Source: JBHGBM01 sp041946965
GTDB lineage: Bacteria; Acidobacteriota; Terriglobia; Bryobacterales; Bryobacteraceae
NCBI GenBank assembly: GCA_041946965.1
Contig: JBHGBM010000037.1
Span: forward strand, 1 to 49,046
Direction of reading: 5' to 3'
Length of the DNA: 49,046 nucleotides
A program made the translations under genes and the position numbers. Numbering within the stretch: the first letter of the stretch is position 1; each line of letters opens with the position of its first letter. The notes below the pieces were generated by a model. That model saw only the letters and a list, made by a program, of their open reading frames with translations. It made no database searches and was not told where the DNA came from. Below, piece by piece: positions 7,634-15,779 of this stretch.

Positions 7634-8806
7634 ATGAAAGCAGTCTGCTGGTATGGCGTCGAGGACGTCCGCGTCGAAGACATTCCGGAACCCGGAATCC
7701 TGAACCGCCGGGACGCGGTCATCAAAGTTACTCTCAGTGCGATCTGCGGCTCCGACCTGCACCTTTACGGCGGCGGCATCCCGGCCATGGAGAAGGGCGA
7801 CATTCTCGGCCACGAATTCATGGGCGAGGTGGTGGAAGTCGGCCGCGAGGTGCATAACCTGAAGCGCGGCGACCGCGTGGTGGTTCCCTTCACCATCTGC
7901 TGCGGACGCTGCTTTTTCTGCAAACGGCAGTTGTGGTCGCTGTGCGACAACTCCAATCCCAACGCGGGAATGCTGGAAAAGGCCTACGGTTTCTCCAGCG
8001 CCGGCCTCTACGGCTGCTCGCACCTTTACGGGGGCTTCGCCGGAGGCCAGGCGCAGTACGCGCGCGTACCCTTCGCCGACGTCGGCCCGCTCAAGATCGA
8101 CGGCGGGCTGCGCGACGACCAGGTCCTGTTTCTTTCCGACATCTTCCCTACCGGCTATCAGGCGGCCGAGCAGTGCAACATCCAGCCGGGCGACACCGTC
8201 GCGGTGTGGGGATGCGGACCAGTGGGACAGTTCGCCATCCGCAGCGCATACCTGCTGGGGGCCGAACGGGTCATCGCTCTCGACTGCGTACCCGCCCGCC
8301 TCGCCATGGCGCGCCGCGGCGGCGCCGAAGTCATCAACTTCACGGACAGCGGCGTGGTGGAGAGGCTGAAGGATGTGACCGGCGGCATGGGACCGGACGC
8401 CTGCATCGACGCCGTGGGACTGGAAGCCCACGGCTCGGGCGCCATCGGCGCGGTTTGCGGCCGCGCCCGGCAGGCGCTTCACCTGGAGCCGGACCGGCCG
8501 CACGCGCTGCGCCAGGCCATTCAGGCCTGTCGCAAGGGCGGGACGGTCTCTGTTCCCGGCGTCTACGGCGGGCTTATCGACAGCTTCCCCATGGGTGCGG
8601 CATTCGCCAAGGGGCTCACCCTCCGCATGGGCCAAACGCATATGATCAGGTACATGCAACCGCTGCTGGATCGCATTCGCAGGGGCGAAATCGATCCGAG
8701 CGAAATCATCACGCACCGCGTGCGGATGGAGGACGTGCCCGGAATGTATAAAATCCTCCGGGACCATGAGGACGATTGCGTCAAAGTCGTCATCCAACCC
8801 AATTGA
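7634..8806 (+). CDS. Zinc-dependent alcohol dehydrogenase (formaldehyde-dehydrogenase-like)
   Basis: This 390-residue medium-chain dehydrogenase carries catalytic-zinc residues C38 (AICGSDLH) and H60-E61 (GHEFMGE). The structural-zinc quartet is C90-x2-C93-x2-C96-x7-C104. A Rossmann motif VWGCGPVGQFA lies near residue 195. The insert after the structural zinc site (NSNPNAGMLEKAYGFSSAGLYG) is typical of the glutathione-independent formaldehyde/threonine-type subgroup. It would oxidise an alcohol or reduce an aldehyde with NAD(P). A strong ribosome site AGAGGAGG precedes the ATG. It is operonic with the SRPBCC gene upstream (12-nt gap) and the SDR downstream (12-nt gap). Confidence 0.88.
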   Translation: MKAVCWYGVEDVRVEDIPEPGILNRRDAVIKVTLSAICGSDLHLYGGGIPAMEKGDILGHEFMGEVVEVGREVHNLKRGDRVVVPFTICCGRCFFCKRQLWSLCDNSNPNAGMLEKAYGFSSAGLYGCSHLYGGFAGGQAQYARVPFADVGPLKIDGGLRDDQVLFLSDIFPTGYQAAEQCNIQPGDTVAVWGCGPVGQFAIRSAYLLGAERVIALDCVPARLAMARRGGAEVINFTDSGVVERLKDVTGGMGPDACIDAVGLEAHGSGAIGAVCGRARQALHLEPDRPHALRQAIQACRKGGTVSVPGVYGGLIDSFPMGAAFAKGLTLRMGQTHMIRYMQPLLDRIRRGEIDPSEIITHRVRMEDVPGMYKILRDHEDDCVKVVIQPN

Positions 8807-8818
8807 GGAAGGAGCACC

Positions 8819-9865
8819 ATGAACCAGAAGACGACTCGCGGGTTGCTATGGGCCGCGGGCGCGGCGGGCGCCGCGCTGGCTTTGCGCGCCGGATACCGCC
8901 GCCTGAGAGAGGCGGACATCGCCGGCTGCGTGGTCTTGATTACGGGAGGCTCGCGGGGGCTGGGCCTCTCCATGGCGCGCGCCTTCGGAGCCGAAGGCTG
9001 CCGCGTCGCCATTTGCGCGCGCAACACCGAAGAACTGGACCGCGCCTGCCGCGACCTGGAAGCGCGCGGCATCGAAGTCATCGCGGTCCCTTGCGACGTG
9101 ACGGACCGCGCGCAGGTGGACGGCCTGGCACAGAGCGTGCTCCGCCATTTCGGCCGCGTGGATATCCTCGTCAACAACGCCGGAATCATCCAGGTGGGGC
9201 CGGTGGAGAGCATGACGCTGGAAGACTTCGAGCAGGCCATGGCGGTCATGTTCTGGGGAGTTGTCTATCCCACCCTGGCGCTGCTGCCGCACTTCCTCGG
9301 GCGCGGTGCCGGGCGCATCGTGAACATCACCTCCATCGGCGGAAAAGTCAGCGTGCCCCACCTGCTGCCCTATAACTGCGCCAAGTTCGCGGCGGTGGGT
9401 TTTTCCGAGGGGCTGCGGGCCGAGCTTGCCGGGCGCGGCGTCCGCGTCACCACCATTGCGCCGGGCCTGATGCGCACCGGTTCTTACCTCAACGGGATCT
9501 TCAAGGGCGATCCCGAGCGTGAGTCCCTGTGGTTCGGCGTCAGCGCCAACCTGCCGCTGGCCACCATCGGCGGGAGCCGCGCCGCACGCCAGATCGTGGC
9601 GGCGGTAAAGCGCGGCGATGCCGAACGCGTGCTCACCGCTCCGGCGAACCTGATGGCGCGCTTCCACGGCCTGTTCCCGGGAGCGACGGCCGATCTTCTC
9701 GGCCTGGTAAACCGCCTGGTCCTGCCCGCGCCCACCGGCCGGCGGGACGCCATGCCCGGCTCGGAGATCTCCAGCCTCGAATCGCGCGGCGCGCGGGCCT
9801 TGACCGCCTTGGGACGCTCCGCCGGCCGCGAGTTTCTTCAGCCGCAGTACACGCCGTCGAGGTGA
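8819..9865 (+). CDS. Short-chain dehydrogenase/reductase with N-terminal membrane anchor
   Basis: The 348-residue protein opens with a hydrophobic, alanine-rich segment (residues 8-25) that may anchor it. A classical SDR domain follows: cofactor motif TGGSRGLG (42-49), NNAG, the catalytic serine region ITSIGG, and the Y185-x3-K189 pair in YNCAK. About 90 C-terminal residues extend beyond the core. The family reduces or oxidises carbonyl/hydroxyl groups with NAD(P); the substrate cannot be inferred. GAGGAAGGAG gives a strong ribosome site. It is the third gene of the SRPBCC-ADH-SDR set; no terminator is obvious in the 46 nt before the MFS gene. Confidence 0.87.
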   Translation: MNQKTTRGLLWAAGAAGAALALRAGYRRLREADIAGCVVLITGGSRGLGLSMARAFGAEGCRVAICARNTEELDRACRDLEARGIEVIAVPCDVTDRAQVDGLAQSVLRHFGRVDILVNNAGIIQVGPVESMTLEDFEQAMAVMFWGVVYPTLALLPHFLGRGAGRIVNITSIGGKVSVPHLLPYNCAKFAAVGFSEGLRAELAGRGVRVTTIAPGLMRTGSYLNGIFKGDPERESLWFGVSANLPLATIGGSRAARQIVAAVKRGDAERVLTAPANLMARFHGLFPGATADLLGLVNRLVLPAPTGRRDAMPGSEISSLESRGARALTALGRSAGREFLQPQYTPSR

Positions 9866-9911
9866 CCCCCTCCGGCGGACAACTTGCATTCGCGCGCCGA
9901 AAAGTGGTGTG

Positions 9912-11228
9912 ATGACCCTTTCTATGGCCACCCAGCCGGTTTCCTCGCCGCGGCTTGCCGGGCGTCCCACCCGCGTACGCTACTGGGTCATCGTGTTCGC
10001 GGTGACCCTGGCTGTCATCACCTATATCGACCGTGTTTGCATCTCGCAGGCCGCGCCGCTGATCTCTCGCGACCTCGGGCTGTCTCCCGTGCAGATGGGC
10101 TACGTCTTCTCCGCCTTTGCATGGGCGTACGCGCTGTTCGAAATCCCCGGAGGTTTCCTCGGGGACTGGATCGGCCCCCGCAAAGTGCTCATGCGCATCG
10201 TGATCTGGTGGTCGTTCTTCACCGCCGCCACCGGCTGGGCCTGGAATTTCGTTTCGCTGCTGGTGACCCGGTTCCTGTTCGGCGCGGGCGAGGCGGGCTG
10301 CTTCCCGAATCTCACCAAGGCGTTCACCACGTGGCTGCCGCAGAACGAGCGCGTCCGCGCGCAGGGCATCATGTGGCTCAGCGCCCGCTGGGGCGGCGCA
10401 TTCACGCCGTTTCTGGTGGTGATGGTGTTCCATCTCATGAACTGGCGGCGGGCCTTCGAGCTGTTCGGCGCCATCGGGCTGGTGTGGGCCGTGGCGTTTT
10501 TCATGTGGTTCCGCGACAACCCGCGCGATAACAAGAAGCTCAACGCCGCCGAGCTCGAGCTGCTCAGGGAAAGCCAGGACCTGGGCGCCGGGCACGCCCA
10601 TGTGCCTTGGAGAAAGTTCGTGCGCTCGCCGCAGGTCTGGCTCCTGTGCCTTCAGTACGCGGTGCTGTCCTACGGCTGGTACTTCTACATCACATGGCTG
10701 CCGGTTTACCTCCAGGAAGGCCGGCGCGTCGATATCACGCGCGGTGCGCTACTGGCCGGCCTGCCGCTGTTCTTGGGCGGGCTCGGCTCTCTGATCTGCG
10801 GGTTCGTCTCCGCGCCCGTTACACGCTTCACCGGCAGCGTGGCGCGCACGCGCCGCCTTATGGCGTGCATCGGTTTCGCCGGCGCAAGCGGCCTGTTGCT
10901 GCTCTCCACCCGCCTGCACGACCCGTTCGCCGCCATGCTCGCCATGGGCTTCGCCAGCTTCTCGAACGACCTTGTGATGCCCGGCGCCTGGGGCGCCTGC
11001 ATGGACGTCGGCGGCAAGTACGCGGGCACCCTGAGCGGCGCCATGAACATGGCCGGCAACATCGGCGGAGCCATGTCGCCCATGATCATCGGCTACCTGC
11101 TCCAGCTCACCAACAAGAACTGGGACCTGACCTTCTACGTCTCCGCGGCGGTCTACTTCACCGGCGCCTTCGTGTGGCTGTTCATCGATCCGGTGACTCC
11201 GCTCGAACGTTACTCCGAACGCGAGTAG
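9912..11228 (+). CDS. MFS transporter, anion:cation symporter type (sugar acid/hexuronate-like)
   Basis: The 438-residue protein has about twelve hydrophobic segments. The first helix carries TYIDRVCIS, and later GAGEAGCFPN and GDWIGPRK, all typical of the anion:cation symporter family that imports sugar acids (glucarate, hexuronates) or related organic anions. It sits in the inner membrane. ATG 9912 is used; GTG 9909 just before and ATG 9924 are alternatives, and none has a clear ribosome site. Its 3' end overlaps the convergent tyrosine-kinase gene by 19 bp (11210-11228). The specific substrate is not shown by sequence; the nearby bicupin and glycan-degrading genes make a sugar acid reasonable. 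Confidence 0.87.
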   Translation: MTLSMATQPVSSPRLAGRPTRVRYWVIVFAVTLAVITYIDRVCISQAAPLISRDLGLSPVQMGYVFSAFAWAYALFEIPGGFLGDWIGPRKVLMRIVIWWSFFTAATGWAWNFVSLLVTRFLFGAGEAGCFPNLTKAFTTWLPQNERVRAQGIMWLSARWGGAFTPFLVVMVFHLMNWRRAFELFGAIGLVWAVAFFMWFRDNPRDNKKLNAAELELLRESQDLGAGHAHVPWRKFVRSPQVWLLCLQYAVLSYGWYFYITWLPVYLQEGRRVDITRGALLAGLPLFLGGLGSLICGFVSAPVTRFTGSVARTRRLMACIGFAGASGLLLLSTRLHDPFAAMLAMGFASFSNDLVMPGAWGACMDVGGKYAGTLSGAMNMAGNIGGAMSPMIIGYLLQLTNKNWDLTFYVSAAVYFTGAFVWLFIDPVTPLERYSERE

Positions 11229-12073
11229 TAGTAGGTGTACTTGCTGTAAAGCTCGGAAGCGCGCGCGCCGTTCGCCACGATTCCCAACACGTTGTTCTCG
11301 CACAGCGACTGCATCGCGCGCGTGACGTTGTCGAACGTGGTGGCGCCGATCTTCACCACCAGGATGGTCCCGTCGGCCAGCGTGGCCAGCAGGTTGGCGT
11401 CGGCGGAAAACAACAAAGGCGGCGTATCGAAAATCGCCCAGTTGAACGCCCGAGGCAGGTCCTCGAACAGCGCCTTGGCCTGGCGCATGTTCAGCAGTTC
11501 CAGCGGATTCTTCACCGGCGAACCGGCCGGCAGCAGGTACAGGTTCACGCCCGCCACCTTCCGCAGCGCCCCGGCGAACGGCACGCGGCCCAGCAGGTAG
11601 TCGGAAAGCCCCGGGCTGCGCTCCACCTGGAACAGGTTGTGGATGATCGGACGCCGCAGATCGAAGTCGCCCAGCAGCACCACGTTTTCCGTCAGGTGGG
11701 ATTCGGCCAGCGCGAGGTTGACGGCCGTGAACGTCTTGCCTTCGGCCGGAGACGCGCTGGTCACGATCACGGTGTGCAACGGCTGCAAGGTCTGGAGGTG
11801 ATTGAGCCGCGTGCGCAAGGTGCGAAACTCTTCGGCCGGCGTCTCCGTGGTGCTGTGCAGGCCGAGAAGGTGGGACTCCGGAGCCGGTTGATAGGCGACC
11901 TCCACCACGCCGGCCAGCATCTCGGGGGCAATCTCACGGGCGGGGCCGGGCTCCTCAGGCGGGAAGGCCGGGGCGCCCGCGGCATCCCCGGCCGCCGCCG
12001 CCCGAGCGGCCCCTGTCTGTGACTGCTCCGCAGCCAGTTCGGCCCGCCTTAGTGCATCGTGTACCCGGCTCAT
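11210..12073 (-). CDS. BY-kinase domain, CpsD/CapB-family exopolysaccharide tyrosine kinase
   Basis: The 287-residue cytoplasmic ATPase resembles the Wzc/CapB kinase domain. It has Walker A SASPAEGKT (106-114), Walker A' VVLLGDFDLRRP (131-142) and Walker B WAIFDTPP (212-219). The C-terminal tyrosine cluster (Y276, Y279, Y281-283) is the usual autophosphorylation site. It would act with the GumC/Wzz-like membrane protein encoded just upstream (13-nt gap) to control polymer length and export. The N-terminal ~60 residues are low-complexity, Ala/Pro-rich. The last seven codons, including the SRSE tail, are antisense to the end of the MFS gene. Confidence 0.92.
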   Translation of the reverse strand: MSRVHDALRRAELAAEQSQTGAARAAAAGDAAGAPAFPPEEPGPAREIAPEMLAGVVEVAYQPAPESHLLGLHSTTETPAEEFRTLRTRLNHLQTLQPLHTVIVTSASPAEGKTFTAVNLALAESHLTENVVLLGDFDLRRPIIHNLFQVERSPGLSDYLLGRVPFAGALRKVAGVNLYLLPAGSPVKNPLELLNMRQAKALFEDLPRAFNWAIFDTPPLLFSADANLLATLADGTILVVKIGATTFDNVTRAMQSLCENNVLGIVANGARASELYSKYTYYYSRSE

Positions 12074-12086
12074 CGGATGGCCCCCT

Positions 12087-13757
12087 TCAGCTTCTTCCGA
12101 AATAGTAGTAGTACATCGAGCCGCTCATCGCGATAGTCCCCAGGATGACGGCGCTCGACCAGGCCAGCCAGAACAGGCGGCGCTTGCGCCGTACCAACAG
12201 CGCGTTTTCGAGCAGCGGAACGCTGCACAGCACCGGCAGGTTCGTATACGCCCGCACGTCCTTGAGATTCTTCAGGGACGTGTCTTTCATCTCCTTCATG
12301 CCGGCCAGAAACAAGCCCACCACCAGGCCGATGCCGATGCCCACCGCCGCGATGACCAGCCGGTTCGGTTCCGCGGGTTGCTCCGGCAGCGAAGGCGGAT
12401 CGAGCACCTCGAGGTTCTCGCCGGCCTTGCGCTCTTCCAGGTTCAGAGCCGTATCCGAAGCTTCTTTCTTGCGCGCCATTTCTTCGTACTTGGCCTTCGC
12501 GATGGCGTAGTCCCGCATCAGGGCCGCGTAGCGCTGCTCGTTGGCCGGACTCACCTCGATGCGCGCCTGGTAGGCCTGGATCTGGCGGTTTAGCTCGCTC
12601 TGCTGCTTGACGCGCGCCTCGATGTCCATGTCCTTGGCCTGCACCTGCGTCTGAAGCAGCGCGATGCTCGACTTAATGTCCTCGAGCGAGCGCGCCATGT
12701 TCGGGTTGACCACCTTCCTGGGTCCGGAAGCCGACGTGGTGGCCGCCTTCAGCTCCTCTTTTTCCAGTGCGTCGCGCTCGCGTTTCAGCACGGACAGGCG
12801 CGCGCGCAGGCTCTTGATGTCGGGATGGTCGTCGGTGTAGGTCTCCCGCGCCGCCGAAAGCGCCGTCTCGGCCTCCAGGACGGTCCGGTTGAGCTGGATC
12901 AGGCGCTCGTTCTTTACCGTTTGGGAGGCGACCGTCTCTTCCATGTTGGCGTTCACGAAGCTCATCTGGTTCCTGAGGTTCTGCAACTGCGTCTCCAGCA
13001 TGAGCTTTTCCTGTCCGTTGCGGTTGATCGCCTCGTTCACCGAGGCGAGCTGCAATTGCAGCGCGTTGAGCGCCTGAAGGTTGGACTGCAACTGCTCCGG
13101 CAGCCGCCCCTGGTTCTCCGTCTTGAACTGCGTCAGCTCGTTATCCAGCCGGTCCAGGGTCTCCTTGGCCGTCTTGACTTCGGAGTCGAGAAAGCTCACC
13201 GTCTGGCTGGCCTGGTTGCGCAGAACCGTGATGTTCTGCTCAGTGAACTTGGTGACCAGTTCGCGGACCACCGCCTGGGCCTTGTAGCGGTCCGGGTAGG
13301 CGAACGAGATCTGAAACGCCGATGCGCCGCGCGTGCGCGTCTGCGCGGAACTGACATCCAGCAGGACGATCTTCACGTTCTTCCGCATCTCCTCGACAAT
13401 GTCTTCCATCGGTTTGCGCTGGCGGTCGCGCTTGTACAGGTCCAGAGAAGGCTTCTGGATGAGATCGGAAAGATTCGTCCGGCTCAGGATCTCCGTCTGC
13501 ATGGAGCTGAGCCGCTCGGCGATCTGCGTGTTGATGTTGCTCGGCACCAGGTGCTCGGGGACCGCCTGCGGCGTAATCCGCATGACCGCCGTCGAGATGT
13601 AGGTGTCGGGCCAGAAGAAGGCCACTACCACGGAGATGACCAGCCCCGCAAACGTCGGGCCGATGATCCAGGATCGGTACCGCCGCAGGATGTCAATGTA
13701 ATCCTCCACATCCGGGGGGCGGCGCGAGATGCTGACATATCCTTGTGGCGGCACCAT
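12087..13757 (-). CDS. GumC/Wzz-type polysaccharide co-polymerase
   Basis: This 556-residue inner-membrane protein has an N-terminal Wzz domain (VEDYIDILRRYRSWIIGPTF, first TM helix ~33-52). A long periplasmic part rich in heptad-like Leu/Gln/Glu pattern (~180-430) predicts coiled coil. A second TM helix lies near 470-490 (PNRLVIAAVGIGIGLVVGLF), with a further hydrophobic helix (~525-545) before YYYYFGRS at the C terminus. It sets chain length and bridges the BY-kinase and the outer-membrane exporter. The terminal tyrosine run is unusual and could be a kinase substrate (inference). It lies between the Wza-like gene (6-nt gap) and the kinase gene (13-nt gap). Confidence 0.9.
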   Translation of the reverse strand: MVPPQGYVSISRRPPDVEDYIDILRRYRSWIIGPTFAGLVISVVVAFFWPDTYISTAVMRITPQAVPEHLVPSNINTQIAERLSSMQTEILSRTNLSDLIQKPSLDLYKRDRQRKPMEDIVEEMRKNVKIVLLDVSSAQTRTRGASAFQISFAYPDRYKAQAVVRELVTKFTEQNITVLRNQASQTVSFLDSEVKTAKETLDRLDNELTQFKTENQGRLPEQLQSNLQALNALQLQLASVNEAINRNGQEKLMLETQLQNLRNQMSFVNANMEETVASQTVKNERLIQLNRTVLEAETALSAARETYTDDHPDIKSLRARLSVLKRERDALEKEELKAATTSASGPRKVVNPNMARSLEDIKSSIALLQTQVQAKDMDIEARVKQQSELNRQIQAYQARIEVSPANEQRYAALMRDYAIAKAKYEEMARKKEASDTALNLEERKAGENLEVLDPPSLPEQPAEPNRLVIAAVGIGIGLVVGLFLAGMKEMKDTSLKNLKDVRAYTNLPVLCSVPLLENALLVRRKRRLFWLAWSSAVILGTIAMSGSMYYYYFGRS

Positions 13758-13763
13758 GGGCGT

Positions 13764-14399
13764 CTACGGAACGATGATTTGGTCGCCGCTTTCAAGCAGC
13801 ACGTTCTGCTCCATGTGCTTTCCGGCGATCACGTCCTTGTAGTTGAACTTCAGTCTTTGGCCTTTCCGCAGCAGAACGATCTTCTTCGGGTTGGCGAAAT
13901 CGCGAAACCCGCCGGCGTTCACCAGGGCTTCCAGCACCGTGGTGGGCACCGTCAGAGGGTAGGAACCCGGCTTCTGGACCTCGCCGATGATGAAATACTT
14001 CTTGCTGTTCACCTGCACCACGGCGACGTTCACTTCCGGCTTCGTCATGTACTTCGCCAGCCCCTTGGCGATGATCTGCGCAAGATCTCCCGGGGTGACG
14101 CCGGCCGCCTGAACTTCGTTCACCAGCGGAAGCGAGATCTTTCCGTCCGGGCGCACGGGGAACTGCCCGCTCAGTTCCGCCTCGCGCCAGACCCGCACCA
14201 GCAGCACGTCCTCCGGCCCGATGATGTACGTTTTCGGGTCCACCGGCGCGCCGCCCACCACCGTTCGGCCGGCGGGCCCGGCCGGCTCCGCCTGTTCCGG
14301 CGCCTTGGCGGACGGCTTCTCCGTCTGGCGCTCCGCGGCCGCAACGCTATCTCCCGCCACTAGCGAGAGGGCTACCAAAGAGAACAGAAGTTTCAGCAT
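13764..14399 (-). CDS. Polysaccharide export protein (Wza-like, SLBB domain)
   Basis: The 211-residue secreted protein has a signal peptide (MLKLLFSLVALSLVAGDSVAAA) and a Pro/Ala linker. A poly-export domain (~58-130: YIIGPEDVLLVRVW, PDGKISLPL) and one SLBB domain (~138-211: YFIIGEVQKPGSYPL) follow. It would form the outer-membrane/periplasmic channel for exopolysaccharide. There is no lipobox Cys, unlike enteric Wza. The frame extends 31 codons further upstream, but that extension reads as arginine-rich noise and ATG 14399 gives the signal peptide. It is first in the minus-strand export operon; no glycosyltransferase or flippase gene is present in the window. Confidence 0.9.
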   Translation of the reverse strand: MLKLLFSLVALSLVAGDSVAAAERQTEKPSAKAPEQAEPAGPAGRTVVGGAPVDPKTYIIGPEDVLLVRVWREAELSGQFPVRPDGKISLPLVNEVQAAGVTPGDLAQIIAKGLAKYMTKPEVNVAVVQVNSKKYFIIGEVQKPGSYPLTVPTTVLEALVNAGGFRDFANPKKIVLLRKGQRLKFNYKDVIAGKHMEQNVLLESGDQIIVP

Positions 14400-14514
14400 G
14401 GCACACCCGGCGCTTGAAGCATATAGTGTACTGCAAAGCCGCCTTCCCCGACACCTTGGGAGCGGCCCGCGCCGCGCCCTTCCCACCCCCATATCGGTCT
14501 AACATGGTGTTGGT

Positions 14515-15741
14515 ATGCAGGCCCTCGTGCTGGCGCTGGTCCTCTCCGGCGCCCTGGCCGGAAACGAGTTGCAGGACGCGGTGAAGGCGGCCGACCTGGC
14601 CCGGGTGCGCCAACTGCTGGCGGGCGGCGCCGATCCCAACGTTCGCGACGCGCTTGGCTCCACACCGCTGCACGATGCCGCCTGGAACGGCCACGCCGCT
14701 ATCGCCGCCGCACTGCTCGACGGGGGCGCCAACCCCAACGCTCCGCATGCCGAGGGCGGCTCCACGCCGCTGCACTACGCCGTGGTCAAGAACCAGAAAG
14801 AGGTCGCCCGCCTGCTGCTGGCCCGCGGCGCCGGGGTGGACGCCGCCGGGCGCTCGGGAGCCACCGCCCTGCACATGGCGGCCGGCCGCGGCTTCAAAGA
14901 GATCGCGGCCCTGCTGCTCGATCAGGGCGCCAACGTGAACGCCGCCGACGCGGCCGGGGCCACGCCCCTCTACGAGGCCGCCTGGAAGGGCTTTCGCGAG
15001 GTGGTGGAGCTGTTGCTCGCGCACGGCGCCCGCGTCGACCAGAAGTGCGCCGAAACCGGAGCCACGCCGCTCAACGAGGCGGCCGGCAAGGGCCACCGCG
15101 AGGTGGTGGAAGTCCTGCTCGCCGCCGGCGCGGACCTCAATACCCGCGACAACGCCGGAGCCACGCCGCTCGAAAACGCCGCGCGCTTCCGCCACTCCGA
15201 TGTCATGCAGGTCCTCATGGCCAAAGGCGCCGCCCTGGGCGGCAGGGACCGCGTGGGAGCCGGACTGCTCCACGAGGCCGTGTTGCGCGGCCAGACCGAC
15301 ATGGTGGAGCTGCTGGTTTCCAGAGGCGCGGACCCCAACTGGCGCGACCCGGCCGGTTCCACCCCTCTGCACAACGCCGCCCTGAAGGGCCACCTCGCCG
15401 TGGTCCGGGTGCTGCTCGAGCGCGGCGCGGACGTGAACGCGGTCAACGCCCACGGGGCCACGCCGCTGCACGACGCGGCCCTGGCCGGCCAGCGCGAGGT
15501 TGCCGCGCTGCTGCTCGAGCGCGGCGCCCGCATCGACGCCCGGGACCGCGAATCCGGCGCCACGCCCCTCTATCACGCCGCAAGCTGGGGACGGCTGGGA
15601 GTGCTCGACCTGCTGCTCGCCAAAGGGGCCGCCGTCAATCTCGCCAACCATGCCGGCCATACGCCCCTGTACGCCGCCGAAAGCAACGGTTACGACGAGG
15701 CCGCCCGCCTCTTGCGCAGCCGCGGCGGCCTGGCGAAATAG
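14515..15741 (+). CDS. Secreted ankyrin-repeat protein
   Basis: The 408 residues start with a short signal peptide (MQALVLALVLSGALA). About twelve ankyrin units of ~33 residues then fill the rest of the protein, with consensus G-A/S-TPLH-AA-G-EVV-LLL-GADVN. The first and last units look like caps. Ankyrin solenoids bind proteins; nothing here suggests an enzyme. The signal peptide implies a periplasmic or extracellular partner. The gene is divergent from the polysaccharide export operon (115-bp spacer) and followed by a histidine kinase. A TAACAT box at 14500-14505 lies 10 nt before the ATG and no ribosome site is seen, so a near-leaderless mRNA is possible. Confidence 0.9.
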   Translation: MQALVLALVLSGALAGNELQDAVKAADLARVRQLLAGGADPNVRDALGSTPLHDAAWNGHAAIAAALLDGGANPNAPHAEGGSTPLHYAVVKNQKEVARLLLARGAGVDAAGRSGATALHMAAGRGFKEIAALLLDQGANVNAADAAGATPLYEAAWKGFREVVELLLAHGARVDQKCAETGATPLNEAAGKGHREVVEVLLAAGADLNTRDNAGATPLENAARFRHSDVMQVLMAKGAALGGRDRVGAGLLHEAVLRGQTDMVELLVSRGADPNWRDPAGSTPLHNAALKGHLAVVRVLLERGADVNAVNAHGATPLHDAALAGQREVAALLLERGARIDARDRESGATPLYHAASWGRLGVLDLLLAKGAAVNLANHAGHTPLYAAESNGYDEAARLLRSRGGLAK

Positions 15742-15779
15742 CGCTGAGAAACGCTCCGCCTCCGCCGCACAACAATAGT

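Noticed and set aside
6128..8797. 889-codon open frame on the minus strand across the SRPBCC and ADH genes
   Set aside because: It is a G+C-driven antisense frame; the plus strand has three well-defined genes with ribosome sites and catalytic motifs.
14347..15660. 437-codon minus-strand repetitive frame
   Set aside because: Its repeats are the antisense image of the ankyrin repeats.
14515..15741. Tandem DNA repeat array or CRISPR
   Set aside because: The ~99-nt periodicity comes from ankyrin codons with diverged units, not from identical repeats and spacers.
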